Numbered from the stretch's first letter, positions 44,034-54,033 are shown. The stretch: 64,000 bases of DNA from Flaviaestuariibacter flavus (GCF_004337505.1 NZ_SJZI01000042.1:544388-608387); one strand, 5' to 3'. Translations and numbers: made by a program. Notes: generated by a model from the sequence alone, not told the origin.

Positions 44034-45581
44034 TCACCCCGCCCATCCTTCCCGGTCCAGGCTCCGGTAGTGGATCGCCTCCGCGAGGTGCTCGGTGCGG
44101 ATGTCTTCGCTGCCGGCGAGGTCGGCGATGGTGCGGCTTACCTTGAGAATGCGGTCGTAGGCGCGTGCCGAGAGATTGAGCTTCTCCATCGAGCGTTTCA
44201 GGAGCTCCTGCCCCGCGGTGCCGACGACGCACACTTCCTTGAGCAGGCGGCTGCCCATCTGTGCATTGCAGTAAAGCCCCGGCTTTCCGGCAAAGCGCTC
44301 CGCCTGCCGCAGGCGCGCCGCGATGACGCGCTCGCGGATGGCGCGCGAGGGCTCCGTGGCGGGTGTCGCCGACAGCTCGCCGAAAGACACCGGTGTTACC
44401 TCCACGTGCAGGTCTATGCGGTCGAGCAGGGGCCCCGATACTTTGTTGAGATAGCGCTGCACCAGTACGGTGCCGCAACTGCAGGCCCGGTCGGGGTGGT
44501 TGTAATAGCCGCAGGGACAGGGGTTCATGGAGGCGATGAGCATAAAGGATGCGGGGAAGTCGACCGCCACCCGCGCCCTCGAAATGGTGACGCGTCGTTC
44601 TTCCATCGGCTGCCGCATCACTTCGAGCACGGTGCGCTTGAATTCGGGCAGCTCGTCGAGAAAGAGCACGCCGTTGTGGGCCAGCGAGATCTCGCCGGGC
44701 TGGGGCATGCCGCCGCCGCCCACCAGTGCCACGTCGGAGATGGTATGGTGCGGGCTCCGGAAAGGCCGCGCAGCCACCAGCGTGGCGCCTTCGGGCAGCT
44801 TGCCGGCCACTGAGTGGATCTTGGTGGTCTCCAGCGCCTCGGCGAGGCTCAGTGGCGGCAGGATGGTGGGCAGGCGCCGGGCCAGCATCGTTTTGCCTGC
44901 GCCGGGCGGGCCGATGAGGATGGCGTTGTGGCCGCCGGCGGCGGCGATCTCGAGGGCGCGCTTGATATTCTCCTGCCCTTTTACCTCGGCAAAGTCGATG
45001 TCGCACTGCTCCTGCGCCGCGCGGAAGGCCGCCTGCAGGTCTACCTCGGTGGGAGGGATGCCGGCTTCGTCGTTGCTGAAGAATTCGAGTACTTCGCGGA
45101 TGTGCTCTACACCCAGCACCTGGAGGCCTTCCACGATGCCCGCCTCGCGGGCGTTGACGGCGGGAAGGATGAGTCCTTTGAAGCCCTCGCGGCGTGCCAT
45201 CAGTGCCATGGGCAAGGCGCCGCGCACGGGGCGGAGGGCGCCGTCGAGGGCCAGCTCGCCCATGATGATATAGCGTTCCAGCCGCTCCGGCCCGGGCACC
45301 TGGTCGGAGGCGGCGAGGATGCCGAGCGCGATGGGCAGGTCGAAGGCCGACCCGCTTTTGCGCAGGTCGGCCGGCGCCAGGTTGACCACGATGCGGGTGC
45401 GGGGCAGCTCGTGGCCGATGGCGCCAAGCGCGCTCTCCACCCGCTGCAGGCTTTCCTTTACCGCGCCGTCGGGAAGGCCCACCAGCAGCAGGCCCACATT
45501 GCTTTCCATCCAGTTGACCTCGATGGTGATGGTGAGCGCATCCACGCCATGGACGGCGGCTCCGAAGATTTTGACCAGCAT
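44034..45581 (-). CDS. YifB/ComM-family magnesium-chelatase-like AAA+ ATPase
   Basis: 515 residues from the ATG at 45581 (MLVKIFGAAVHGVDALTITI), where family homology starts; in-frame sequence upstream crosses hairpins and is rejected. An N-terminal Lon-protease-like domain (GLPDGAVKESLQRVESAL), then AAA+ with Walker A LIGPPGAGKTMLARRLP, Walker B GVLFLDELPEF, a Cys cluster (NPCPCGYYNHPDRACSCG) and a C-terminal helical domain. ComM in naturally competent bacteria is a branch-migration helicase that helps integrate foreign DNA. That role here is inference. Confidence 0.93.
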   Translation of the reverse strand: MLVKIFGAAVHGVDALTITIEVNWMESNVGLLLVGLPDGAVKESLQRVESALGAIGHELPRTRIVVNLAPADLRKSGSAFDLPIALGILAASDQVPGPERLERYIIMGELALDGALRPVRGALPMALMARREGFKGLILPAVNAREAGIVEGLQVLGVEHIREVLEFFSNDEAGIPPTEVDLQAAFRAAQEQCDIDFAEVKGQENIKRALEIAAAGGHNAILIGPPGAGKTMLARRLPTILPPLSLAEALETTKIHSVAGKLPEGATLVAARPFRSPHHTISDVALVGGGGMPQPGEISLAHNGVLFLDELPEFKRTVLEVMRQPMEERRVTISRARVAVDFPASFMLIASMNPCPCGYYNHPDRACSCGTVLVQRYLNKVSGPLLDRIDLHVEVTPVSFGELSATPATEPSRAIRERVIAARLRQAERFAGKPGLYCNAQMGSRLLKEVCVVGTAGQELLKRSMEKLNLSARAYDRILKVSRTIADLAGSEDIRTEHLAEAIHYRSLDREGWAG

Positions 45582-45606
45582 AAGTTTTTTCCAAAGCTGC
45601 CTCCGC

Positions 45607-45705
45607 CACCCCGTGCGGCAAGGGGTGGAAAAACACCGCAGAATGTTTTTTTTCACCCAAAAACGGTGAAAAAAACCGAGGCGGCCAACGCCGCCTTCCT
45701 TTTTG
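45607..45705. promoter_or_regulatory. Three consecutive hairpins in the yifB / CHU_C divergent gap
   Basis: The 235-nt gap holds: CCACCCC / GGGGTGG (45607-45629); an 11-bp inverted repeat TTTTTTTCACC / GGTGAAAAAAA (45647-45675); and AGGCGGC / GCCGCCT (45679-45696) flanked by seven A and, after TCC, five T. The last looks like a bidirectional terminator, although no gene on either strand ends here. Confidence 0.55.
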
Positions 45706-45816
45706 CCGTATTCCTTCGGTAACGGCATCCGCCTGGTACCATTCGTACAGCTTTATTTGCCCGGCAAGCGGCGAAGGTTTAAGTTCGGAAGCCCTTTCTA
45801 CCCGCTTCGCGCCTGC

Positions 45817-47748
45817 ATGATGATCCCCTGCGCCCGCACCATATTTTTCCTCCTGCTGCTGCTGGCGAACGCCGGTCGGGCGGCCGCCCAATGCCCGCCC
45901 AATATCGGCTTCGAGGCCGGCGATTTTTCTAATTGGAAAGCCTATACCGGCACGGTCGACGTCGCAACCGGCATCCGTCTTTCTGAGGTTACCCCGACCA
46001 ATAACCGCCACACGCTCATGCGGGGCATCAACCCGGGATTGGACCCTTACGGGCACTTTCCACGACGCTGTCCCAACGGCGGCGGCGTGTCGGTGCAGCT
46101 GGGTAACCGGCTGCGGGGCGCACAGGCTGAAGGTCTTTCCTATACCTTCCAGGTGCCGGCCAACCAGGATACCTTCACCCTGACCTATTTCTACGCGGTG
46201 GTGTTCCAGAACCCCGATCATATGGCCGCCGAGCAGCCGCGCTTCCAGGTTTGGGCTACTGACGTTTCAGTGGCCCAGCGGATGACCTGCGCGTCCTTTG
46301 ATTTTGTGGCCTCCGGCAGTATTCCCGGCTTTCACCAGTCCAGCGTCGACTCCATGGTTTTTTACAAGGACTGGACGCCCGCTTCCCTGCAGTTTCTCGG
46401 CCGGGCCGGCCATACCATCCGCCTCGACTTCAGGACGGCCGACTGCACACGGGGCGGCCATTTCGGGTATGCCTACGTGGATGTCGCCAACAGCTGCAGC
46501 AATGTAGCGGCGGCTGCGCCCATCTGCGGCAACGATAGTGTGCTCGTGCTGAATGCCCCTTTCGGCTTTGAATCCTATACCTGGTTCGACAGCAGCTTTG
46601 GTCGAACGGTTGGCACAGGCCAGACGGTATCCGTCAGCCCGGTGCCCGCCGGCGTGCGGTATTATTGGGTGGATGTGGTGCCTTACCCCGGCTATGGCTG
46701 CCGCGATACGATGAAAGCGCTGGTGACCCGCGAGCCGGTGCCCGACACACCGCGCGGGCCGCGGGACCTGTATTTCTGCGTAAACCAGCCGCCGACTTCG
46801 CTCCGTGCGCAGTCCGACGACGGGGCCGTGCTGATTTGGTACGTATCGCCAACAGCGACGGTGGGGAGCCCGGTGCCACCTGCTCCCAACACCACGGTGC
46901 TGGGTGCCGACACCTTCTGGGTATCTCAGAAAGTCCTTTTCGGCTGCGAAAGTGCCCGGCGGATGATCGTGGTGCACGTGGTGCCGCCACCGCAGATCGA
47001 TTTGCAGTGGGACGACTCCTGCGCCCGCCGGACGATCACTTTCCGCGCCGCGGAGGTAAACGGCGGGCCGATCAGCAGCTGGGAGTGGCTGAATGATGAC
47101 CGCGAGCGCGAAGAAGGTCCGCCGGAGCGGCGCTTCAACTTTGCGCGGGGCGGCAGCTATGCGGTGACGCTCGTGGCGACCTCGCCGAATGGCTGCGAGG
47201 TGACGCGCTCGGAGCTGGTACAGATCTACGATATTCTGCCGATGCGCCCGGTGGATACGCTTGCCGCGATCGGGCAGGAGGTGCGCCTCAACGGCAGCGG
47301 CGGCGGCGGCCCCGGCACCCGCTACCAGTGGAGCCCTGCCACCGGCCTGCTCAGCGATACCGCGGCGTTGGCGGTGGCGCTCGCACCCGATGACCAGTCG
47401 TATACGCTTTATGCAAGGACGCCGGAGGGCTGCGAGGCCCGCTCGCAGGCGCGGATCCGCCGCATGGCCGGCCCCGAGCTCTACGTGCCCAACGCCTTCA
47501 CGCCCAACCGCGACCGGCGCAATGACCTGCTCCGCGTGATCCCGGTGGGCATCAGCGCCTTTCATTATTTCTCCATCTACGACCGCAATGGCGTCCTGGT
47601 CTTCCAGACCACCGATCCGAATGTGGGCTGGGACGGCCGCTTTAAAGGCCGGGAATTCGGCACGGCTACTTTCGTTTACGTGGCTGAGGCCACCGACTAC
47701 CTGGGGCGCCTGCTCTTCCGCAAAGGCACCGTAGCGCTGATTCGTTAA
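45817..47748 (+). CDS. CHU_C-domain secreted protein, short paralogue (T9SS-type)
   Basis: 643 residues from the ATG at 45817 (next codon is also ATG). Signal peptide (TIFFLLLLLANAGRAAAQ), then a lectin-like N-terminal module beginning CPPNIGFEAGDFSNWKAYTG with a C-terminal GGHFGYAYVDV, Ig/PKD-like modules (YESYTWFDSSFG region; SWEWLND), and CHU_C (LYVPNAFTPNRDRRNDLLR, ending RKGTVALIR). Compared with its two paralogues downstream, it lacks about 240 residues of central PKD-like modules. Expected at the cell surface or secreted. Function unknown. Confidence 0.85.
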   Translation: MMIPCARTIFFLLLLLANAGRAAAQCPPNIGFEAGDFSNWKAYTGTVDVATGIRLSEVTPTNNRHTLMRGINPGLDPYGHFPRRCPNGGGVSVQLGNRLRGAQAEGLSYTFQVPANQDTFTLTYFYAVVFQNPDHMAAEQPRFQVWATDVSVAQRMTCASFDFVASGSIPGFHQSSVDSMVFYKDWTPASLQFLGRAGHTIRLDFRTADCTRGGHFGYAYVDVANSCSNVAAAAPICGNDSVLVLNAPFGFESYTWFDSSFGRTVGTGQTVSVSPVPAGVRYYWVDVVPYPGYGCRDTMKALVTREPVPDTPRGPRDLYFCVNQPPTSLRAQSDDGAVLIWYVSPTATVGSPVPPAPNTTVLGADTFWVSQKVLFGCESARRMIVVHVVPPPQIDLQWDDSCARRTITFRAAEVNGGPISSWEWLNDDREREEGPPERRFNFARGGSYAVTLVATSPNGCEVTRSELVQIYDILPMRPVDTLAAIGQEVRLNGSGGGGPGTRYQWSPATGLLSDTAALAVALAPDDQSYTLYARTPEGCEARSQARIRRMAGPELYVPNAFTPNRDRRNDLLRVIPVGISAFHYFSIYDRNGVLVFQTTDPNVGWDGRFKGREFGTATFVYVAEATDYLGRLLFRKGTVALIR

Positions 47749-47786
47749 TACCGGCAGCGACAGCGCTTACTTCCCGCCATGCGGCC

Positions 47787-47794
47787 TAACTTTG
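47787..47794 (+). promoter_or_regulatory. -7 element next to queE start
   Basis: TAACTTTG, exact TAnnTTTG, 7 nt before the queE ATG; no TTG at N19. Confidence 0.55.
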
Positions 47795-47801
47795 CGCCGC
47801 C

Positions 47802-48557
47802 ATGCTCAAGCTCGCCAGACTTAACGGACAACCCGAGATCTTTCACTCCATACAAGGGGAGGGGAAAAGCATTGGCCGTCCCTCGGTCTTCATAAGACTC
47901 TCGCTCTGCAATCTCTATTGCGCCTGGTGCGATACCGACTACACCTGGAACTGGGAAGGCACCGCCTTCACCCACAACAACGACGTGCGTCCCGGTTATC
48001 GCAAGTACCGGAAAGAGGAGTACCAGCAGCTGATCTCCAATGAGGAGATCCGTGACCGGCTGGCCGTTATTTCCTGCAGCAACCTCATTTTTACCGGCGG
48101 CGAACCGCTGGTGCAGCAAAAAGACCTGCGCAGCCTCTTTCGTTTGCTGAAGGAAAACAATCCCGACTATCACATCGAGTTTGAAACAAACGGCACCCTG
48201 AAGCCGCTGCCGGAGATTGATGCGCTGACCGATCAGTACAATGTTTCGGTGAAGCTGGCCAACTCTAAGGTGGCACCCGAAGACCGGCTGAATCCCGAAG
48301 CCATCCGCTTCTTTGCCGCCTCGCCGAAGGCTAATTTCAAGTTCGTAGTTGACAGCCGCGCCGACCTGGACGAGGTGCTCGCGCTGGTGCAGGGTTACGG
48401 CATCCGGCCCGAAGCGGTTTACCTGATGCCGCAGGGGACCTCGGCTGCCGCGCTTCGCGAAAAGCAGGCCTGGGTGGCCGAGCTTTGCAAGCAGTATAAC
48501 TACAACTACACCGACCGCCTGCACATCCACATCTGGGGCGACAAGCGCGGGGTGTAA
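47802..48557 (+). CDS. queE: 7-carboxy-7-deazaguanine synthase
   Basis: 251 residues. A radical-SAM enzyme with the CxxxCxxC cluster C36, C40, C43 (CNLYCAWCDTDYTW), FTGGEPLVQ and ETNGTLKP. It rearranges 6-carboxy-tetrahydropterin to the deazaguanine core used for queuosine in tRNA. No queC, queD or queF is in the window. It sits between two CHU_C paralogues, with its own -7 element, so it probably has nothing to do with them. Confidence 0.93.
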   Translation: MLKLARLNGQPEIFHSIQGEGKSIGRPSVFIRLSLCNLYCAWCDTDYTWNWEGTAFTHNNDVRPGYRKYRKEEYQQLISNEEIRDRLAVISCSNLIFTGGEPLVQQKDLRSLFRLLKENNPDYHIEFETNGTLKPLPEIDALTDQYNVSVKLANSKVAPEDRLNPEAIRFFAASPKANFKFVVDSRADLDEVLALVQGYGIRPEAVYLMPQGTSAAALREKQAWVAELCKQYNYNYTDRLHIHIWGDKRGV

Positions 48558-48626
48558 CAATTCATACAGCTTTTCTTGCGGTGCGCGCGGCAATAGGTTA
48601 AATTAGGAACCGCCAAGGCTTCCGCT

Positions 48627-51293
48627 ATGACCGCCCGCACCGTAACCATACTGCTGTTCCTTCTTTGCGTTTTCGGTAGAAAAGGCGCGGCACAATGGTG
48701 TCCGCCCAATATCGGTTTGGAGAACGGAACTTTTGATAATTGGGGTGGAAGCCCGATGACCCAATCGCCGCGGCGGCCGGAGGTGCGCCTCGTTTCGGCA
48801 GCTTCCGGCAACGATTCAATCGGCGGGTTCCCGAAGCTCTGTCCCTACGGGGGGCGGTACTCCGCCCTTATGACGAAACCGGGCGTCCTGCTCGAATATG
48901 TGGTGGACGTCCCCCGGGGAGTAGACACCTTCACCGTCAATTGTTTCTATGCCCTGGTGATGCAGCATTGCGAGCACCTCCAGTTTATGCCGCCGCGTTT
49001 TCTCATCCGGGCTTTCGACATGGTTACCGGCCGGGATATCGCCTGTACGCCCATTAATCTCGATACCCGCAAGATGGATCTTTTCGAGTCGTCGGATTAC
49101 AACGACCCCATGGGCGGCTCCTATTATTTCCGCCGGTGGACGCCCTTGTCACTGCGGCTTGAAGGAGTGTCGGGCCATCTTGTGTCCATTAACTTCACTA
49201 CACAGCCCTCTACCTGCGACGAAAAACATGGAAAGCTGGTTTACGCCTACGTAGATATGAAAGAGCCCTGCGATGAGATCAGCGCTGCGGCACCCTATTG
49301 CAGCGACCAGGGCGTTCAGTCACTGCTCGGTCCGTTCGGATACCGGGCGTACACCTGGTACAATGAAAACTTTTCCCAGGTTCTCGGCCACACGCAAAAC
49401 GTGACGCTTACCCCGAGCCAGCCCGTTGCGAGCGGGAATTATTGGGTGGTCGTTGAGCCTTTCGACAGCGTCGGCTGCCGCGATACCATCAAGGCGCCGG
49501 TGTCGGTGATGGAAAGTCCGCCGCCGCCCCGTACTTCCGATACCGCCGTATACTGCAAAATGCAGGTGTCGGTGGCCCTGGCGTCCGTGAAGCCGGATCC
49601 CGGATGCTACCTGGTATGGTATCGCGACTCCACCGGCGGTCTTCCGCTGCCGGGGCCGCCGGTTCCCTCAACGCTCAGCACCGGGATGCAGGTATTCTGG
49701 GTGGCGCAACAGCGGCTTTTCGGCTGTGAAAGCAAACGATCGGCTGCCTGCGTCCGGGTGGTGGACAGCTGGACGATATCCTATACGATCAACACCCTCC
49801 AGGCCTGCCTTGTCGGCAACCGGTTTTTCCTGACCAACACCACCCCTCCGCTCACCGAGGCCATAGGCTTCTGGCAAACGACCAATGGTACCCCCACCCG
49901 CGTTCCTTTCGGAGCCACCGTGTCGCATGTTTTCGATCATGCCGGCACCTTTTCCGGTCTTTTCATGTTGCGCAACGCCGGGAATTGCGATGCGGAATTG
50001 CCGGTAATCATCAAGGTGCTGCCGGCGCCGGTTGCCCGCATCGAACCCAGTGGGGAAAACTGCATCGGCGTATTCGGTTCACCGGTACGGGATGCATCCG
50101 TGGCCGCTACCGGCGACCCGATCGCATCGTGGTGGTGGAAGGTGCAGGGAACCGTATCGACAACGCAGGTGCCGCAGTCCGTGACGCTGGTGGCAGGATT
50201 GATGCCAGCAAAGCTTTGCGTTGTGTCGGCCGCGGGCTGCCGCTCCGACACGGCCCGCAGCACCGTAACGATTGGCGCCCGCCCCATTGCCGCTTTCTCC
50301 GTAACCACAGCCTGCTCGAACGACAGCACGCCACTTAGCGACCACTCTTACATGCCTGCCGGCTTTCTCGGGCAGCCCGTCTCGGCCTGGCAGTGGAGCG
50401 TAGACGGCGCCCCGCTTAGTAATGTGCAGTCGCCGCGTGTGCTGCTGCCGCCCGGCCGGCGCCGCCTGCAGCTTGTCGTGGCGTCTAACATTGGTTGCCG
50501 CAGCCTGCCGCACGACAGCCTCATTGATGTCAGGCCGGCGCCCGGTACTACACTCAGCTGGTCGGATTCCTGTGCCGGGAGAAACATCTTTTTTTCGGTG
50601 CGCGACAGTAATAATACAGGTGTGACGCAGTGGTGGTGGTCGTTCGGGAACGGACCGTTTGTGCGCGGTATGGCCGCGCAACAACACCGTTATAGCGTGG
50701 CCGGAAACTACGGGGTGCGGATAGCCTCGGTCAGCGGGAGCGGATGCCGCGATACGCTGCGTGCTCCGCTACAGATCTATGACATAGGTGCTCCGTCCTT
50801 TCAGGATACGCTGGCTGTAATCGGCGGCCCGGTGCCGCTGTCCGGCGGCGGGCCGCCGGGGACGCGGTACCAGTGGTCGCCGGCATTTGGTCTTAACTCT
50901 GATACGGCTGCGGCACCGGTGGCAGTGGCCGACCGGGACCAGTCCTATTGGGTGTACGCCCTGAGTCCGAAAGGCTGTGACCGCAGGTCCTTTGTTACGG
51001 TGCGGCGGATGCGGGGTGCGGACATTTATATTCCCGATGCCTTTACCCCGAATAATGACGGGAAGAACGACCTGCTGCGCCCCGTGGTTGTAGGAATACG
51101 TGAGCTGCGTTACTTCTCCGTATTTGACCGCAACGGCGAGCGCGTCTTCCACAGCACCGACACGCGCTCGGGCTGGGATGGGCGAATCAAGGGAACACCT
51201 GCCGGCACCGCCACTTTCGTGTACGTGGCCGAAGGCATCGCTTCCGATGGAAGACGCGTCTTCAAAAAAGGAACGGTAACGCTGATCCGGTAA
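48627..51293 (+). CDS. CHU_C-domain secreted protein, long paralogue 1 (T9SS-type)
   Basis: 888 residues. Signal peptide (VTILLFLLCVFGRKGAAQ), N-terminal module starting CPPNIGLENGTFDNWGG, Ig-like module (YRAYTWYNENFSQVLGH), several PKD-like modules with regularly spaced Cys (NCIGVFGSPVRDAS; ACSNDSTPLSDHSY; WSDSCAGRNIFFSV), then CHU_C (IYIPDAFTPNNDGKNDLLRP, ending KKGTVTLIR). Over its length it parallels the next gene, and their CHU_C-coding DNA is almost identical in blocks, which indicates recent duplication or gene conversion. Function unknown; surface location inferred. Confidence 0.85.
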   Translation: MTARTVTILLFLLCVFGRKGAAQWCPPNIGLENGTFDNWGGSPMTQSPRRPEVRLVSAASGNDSIGGFPKLCPYGGRYSALMTKPGVLLEYVVDVPRGVDTFTVNCFYALVMQHCEHLQFMPPRFLIRAFDMVTGRDIACTPINLDTRKMDLFESSDYNDPMGGSYYFRRWTPLSLRLEGVSGHLVSINFTTQPSTCDEKHGKLVYAYVDMKEPCDEISAAAPYCSDQGVQSLLGPFGYRAYTWYNENFSQVLGHTQNVTLTPSQPVASGNYWVVVEPFDSVGCRDTIKAPVSVMESPPPPRTSDTAVYCKMQVSVALASVKPDPGCYLVWYRDSTGGLPLPGPPVPSTLSTGMQVFWVAQQRLFGCESKRSAACVRVVDSWTISYTINTLQACLVGNRFFLTNTTPPLTEAIGFWQTTNGTPTRVPFGATVSHVFDHAGTFSGLFMLRNAGNCDAELPVIIKVLPAPVARIEPSGENCIGVFGSPVRDASVAATGDPIASWWWKVQGTVSTTQVPQSVTLVAGLMPAKLCVVSAAGCRSDTARSTVTIGARPIAAFSVTTACSNDSTPLSDHSYMPAGFLGQPVSAWQWSVDGAPLSNVQSPRVLLPPGRRRLQLVVASNIGCRSLPHDSLIDVRPAPGTTLSWSDSCAGRNIFFSVRDSNNTGVTQWWWSFGNGPFVRGMAAQQHRYSVAGNYGVRIASVSGSGCRDTLRAPLQIYDIGAPSFQDTLAVIGGPVPLSGGGPPGTRYQWSPAFGLNSDTAAAPVAVADRDQSYWVYALSPKGCDRRSFVTVRRMRGADIYIPDAFTPNNDGKNDLLRPVVVGIRELRYFSVFDRNGERVFHSTDTRSGWDGRIKGTPAGTATFVYVAEGIASDGRRVFKKGTVTLIR

Positions 51294-51373
51294 ACGTCCT
51301 TCCTATCCGGTATTTCCAAGGTGTTCTGCTGTTTTATTGATAAATTTCACCTCACATCGAAAACCACCAGCCA

Positions 51374-54028
51374 TTGCGACTGCTCCTCCTCACCATATTT
51401 CTTGTGCTTTTCCGTAGTCTTTTCCAGGGCGCAGCGGCTCAGGGTTGTCCGCCGAACATCGGCTTCGAGGACGGTAATTTTTCGAACTGGGAGCTGGATC
51501 CGGGCAATGGTGCCACCACGCCCTTTCCCCGGCACCAGATCGTTTCGGCCGCTTCGGGCAATGACCGCTATGGCCACTTTCCGAAGCTTTGTCCCTACGG
51601 CGGCACTTACTCGGCGCGGCTGGGTAACGAGCGTACGGGCGCCGAAAGCGAACACCTTTCCTACACCTTCCGCGTACCGGCCAACCAGTCGGCCTTTACC
51701 ATCACTTATTTCTATGCGATCGTGCTGCAAAACCCGGATCACACCGCAGCGGAGCAGCCGCGCTTTACGGTGAGGGCGGTCGACGCGGTGAGCGGCGCCG
51801 TCATTGGCTGTTCTACGTTCGACTACGTGGCCAGCGGCACGCTACCGGGCTTCGAGTCTTCTGATGACGATGCGTCGGTCGTTTACCGGAAATGGACGCC
51901 GGGCTCGATCCAGATCGACGGGATGGCCGGCCGCGATGTGCTGCTCGAATTCGGCACCTACGATTGTACACGCGGCGGGCATTTCGGCTATGCGTACGTA
52001 GATGTTGATGCGTCCTGCGCCAACATTCTTGCCACGGCACCTTATTGTATCGAGTCGAACGCACTCACGCTCAACGCGCCTTTCGGCTATGAATCGTATA
52101 CCTGGTATAACAGTACCTATTCACAGGTGGTTGGCACGGGGCAAACGATTACCCTTTCGCCCGCGCCGGTCACCAGTGGCTTCTTCTGGGTAGACGTGGT
52201 GCCTTATCCCGGATACGGCTGCCGCGATACCTTCAAGGCAACCGTGACGGTGCTGCAAAATCCGCCGCCGCCGCGGCAGCCCGATACGCTGACCTATTGC
52301 CAGAACCAGTTTCCCTCGCCGGTAAGCGGGGTGGTGCAAAGCCCGGGCTGCCTGCTGCATTGGTATTCCGATTCTACCGGCGGGCTGGCGGCGCTGGATC
52401 CGCCACGTCCCTCAACGCTTGCCCCCGGGCTGGATACGGTATGGGTATCGCAAAAGGCGCTCTATGGTTGTGAAAGCAAACGAGTGCCGATCATCATCCG
52501 CGTTGTGAGCAGCTGGCCGCTAACCTTTTCGGTTAACAGTTCGCGCCAATGCCTGACGGGCAACCAGTTTGTATTTACCAACACCAGCCCGCCGCTTGCC
52601 GGCGCCACCTTTACGTGGCGGCCGGAGGGTAGCGGGGTTCAGGTGTTGCCGGGCGTGCCCTTTTCGTACAGCTATCCCGCCGCCGGCACGCACAGCGGAC
52701 TGTTCATACTGAGCAATGCCGGCGCCTGCAGCCGGTCGGTTCCTGTCGACCTGGTTGTGTTGCCCGGCCCGGCTGCGGCCATTACGCCCAGTGGTGAAAA
52801 CTGCGCGGGCCTTGTGGCGGCGCCGGTGCGCGACGCATCCGTTACCGCGCCCGGCGATCCGATTGTCGCCTGGTGGTGGGAAATCAATGGTGTGGTGTCA
52901 ACAACGCCGGTGCCCGCAGCCCTTCCGCTGACGTCTGGTTTCATCAACGCGCGTCTTGCGGTACGCAGTGCCGAAGGGTGCCGTTCCGATACCGTAAGCC
53001 GCCGCATCGAGATCGGTGACCGCCCGGTGGCCGCCTTCAGCCTGCAGACGGCCTGCTCTAACGACAGCGCCAGCCTGCGCGATGCGTCCTATGTGCCGGG
53101 CACTGGCGGGCAGACCGTTACGGGCTGGAAGTGGAGCGTCGACGGCAATCCTCTCAGCAATGACCAGCATCCGCGGGTGCTGCTGGCCGGCGGCGCCCAC
53201 CGGCTGCAGCTAGTAGCCGAAAGTAACCTGGGCTGCCGGAGCGCGGCGCACGACAGCCTGATCGATGTGCGCGGCGCGCCCCGCATCGGGCTGCAGTGGA
53301 GCGATTCCTGCGCCGGTACGCCTCTCACGTTTACTGTTACGGACACTTCGGCGGGCGTGCAGCAATGGTATTGGAACATCGGGAGCACCGCATTCAGCGC
53401 CGGCCCCGCGCAGCGCGACGGGCGCTATGCCCGTGCCGGCCGCTATCCGGTTGCCGTAACCGGAACCAATGCCGCCGGTTGCACCGACACACTGCGTGGC
53501 TTTATCACCATCTATGACGTAGCGCCACCTGCCTTCACGGATACACTTGCCGCCATTGCCGGCCCGGTCCGGCTCGACGGCGGCGGTAGTCCCGGCTCGC
53601 GCTACCAGTGGCAGCCGGCCCTCGGGCTCGACAGCGATACGGCGGCCCGCCCGCTTGCTTTCTGGGACCGCGACCAGCGCTATACTTTACGCGTGGAAAC
53701 CCCGCAGGGCTGCATCCTGCATTCGCAGGTGCTGGTGCGGCGGATGCTGGGACCGGACATCTATATCCCCGATGCGTTTACACCAAACAATGACGGGAAG
53801 AATGACCTGCTGCGCCCCGTGGTTGTAGGAATACGGGAACTGCACTACTTCTCGGTCTTTGATCGCAATGGGCAACGTGTCTTTCACAGCACCGACACCC
53901 GCTCGGGCTGGGATGGCAGGATCAAAGGCTTGCCTGCCGGCACCGCCACTTTTGTGTACATAGCCGAAGGCATCGCTTACGATGGGAAACGCATCTTCAA
54001 AAAAGGTACAGTAACGTTGATCCGCTAG
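51374..54028 (+). CDS. CHU_C-domain secreted protein, long paralogue 2 (T9SS-type)
   Basis: 884 residues. The start is a TTG at 51374: it opens the signal peptide directly (MRLLLLTIFLVLFRSLFQGA), and no in-frame ATG precedes it, so use of a non-ATG start is well supported by position. Domain order matches the previous gene: N-terminal CPPNIGFEDGNFSNW module, Ig-like (YESYTWYNSTYSQVVGTG), Cys-spaced PKD-like modules (NCAGLVAAPVRDAS, ACSNDSASLRDASY), CHU_C (IYIPDAFTPNNDGKNDLLRP, ending KKGTVTLIR). The N-terminal module is closer to that of the 643-residue paralogue than to its immediate neighbour (both have HTAAEQPRF or HMAAEQPRF), a sign of mosaic ancestry. Confidence 0.85.
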   Translation: MRLLLLTIFLVLFRSLFQGAAAQGCPPNIGFEDGNFSNWELDPGNGATTPFPRHQIVSAASGNDRYGHFPKLCPYGGTYSARLGNERTGAESEHLSYTFRVPANQSAFTITYFYAIVLQNPDHTAAEQPRFTVRAVDAVSGAVIGCSTFDYVASGTLPGFESSDDDASVVYRKWTPGSIQIDGMAGRDVLLEFGTYDCTRGGHFGYAYVDVDASCANILATAPYCIESNALTLNAPFGYESYTWYNSTYSQVVGTGQTITLSPAPVTSGFFWVDVVPYPGYGCRDTFKATVTVLQNPPPPRQPDTLTYCQNQFPSPVSGVVQSPGCLLHWYSDSTGGLAALDPPRPSTLAPGLDTVWVSQKALYGCESKRVPIIIRVVSSWPLTFSVNSSRQCLTGNQFVFTNTSPPLAGATFTWRPEGSGVQVLPGVPFSYSYPAAGTHSGLFILSNAGACSRSVPVDLVVLPGPAAAITPSGENCAGLVAAPVRDASVTAPGDPIVAWWWEINGVVSTTPVPAALPLTSGFINARLAVRSAEGCRSDTVSRRIEIGDRPVAAFSLQTACSNDSASLRDASYVPGTGGQTVTGWKWSVDGNPLSNDQHPRVLLAGGAHRLQLVAESNLGCRSAAHDSLIDVRGAPRIGLQWSDSCAGTPLTFTVTDTSAGVQQWYWNIGSTAFSAGPAQRDGRYARAGRYPVAVTGTNAAGCTDTLRGFITIYDVAPPAFTDTLAAIAGPVRLDGGGSPGSRYQWQPALGLDSDTAARPLAFWDRDQRYTLRVETPQGCILHSQVLVRRMLGPDIYIPDAFTPNNDGKNDLLRPVVVGIRELHYFSVFDRNGQRVFHSTDTRSGWDGRIKGLPAGTATFVYIAEGIAYDGKRIFKKGTVTLIR

Positions 54029-54033
54029 AACAT

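Noticed and set aside
44020..46221. 733-codon frame on the minus strand spanning yifB and the start of the CHU_C gene
   Set aside because: Arg/Gly/Ala/His-rich and crosses the divergent promoter gap; yifB is in another frame on the same strand with complete motifs.
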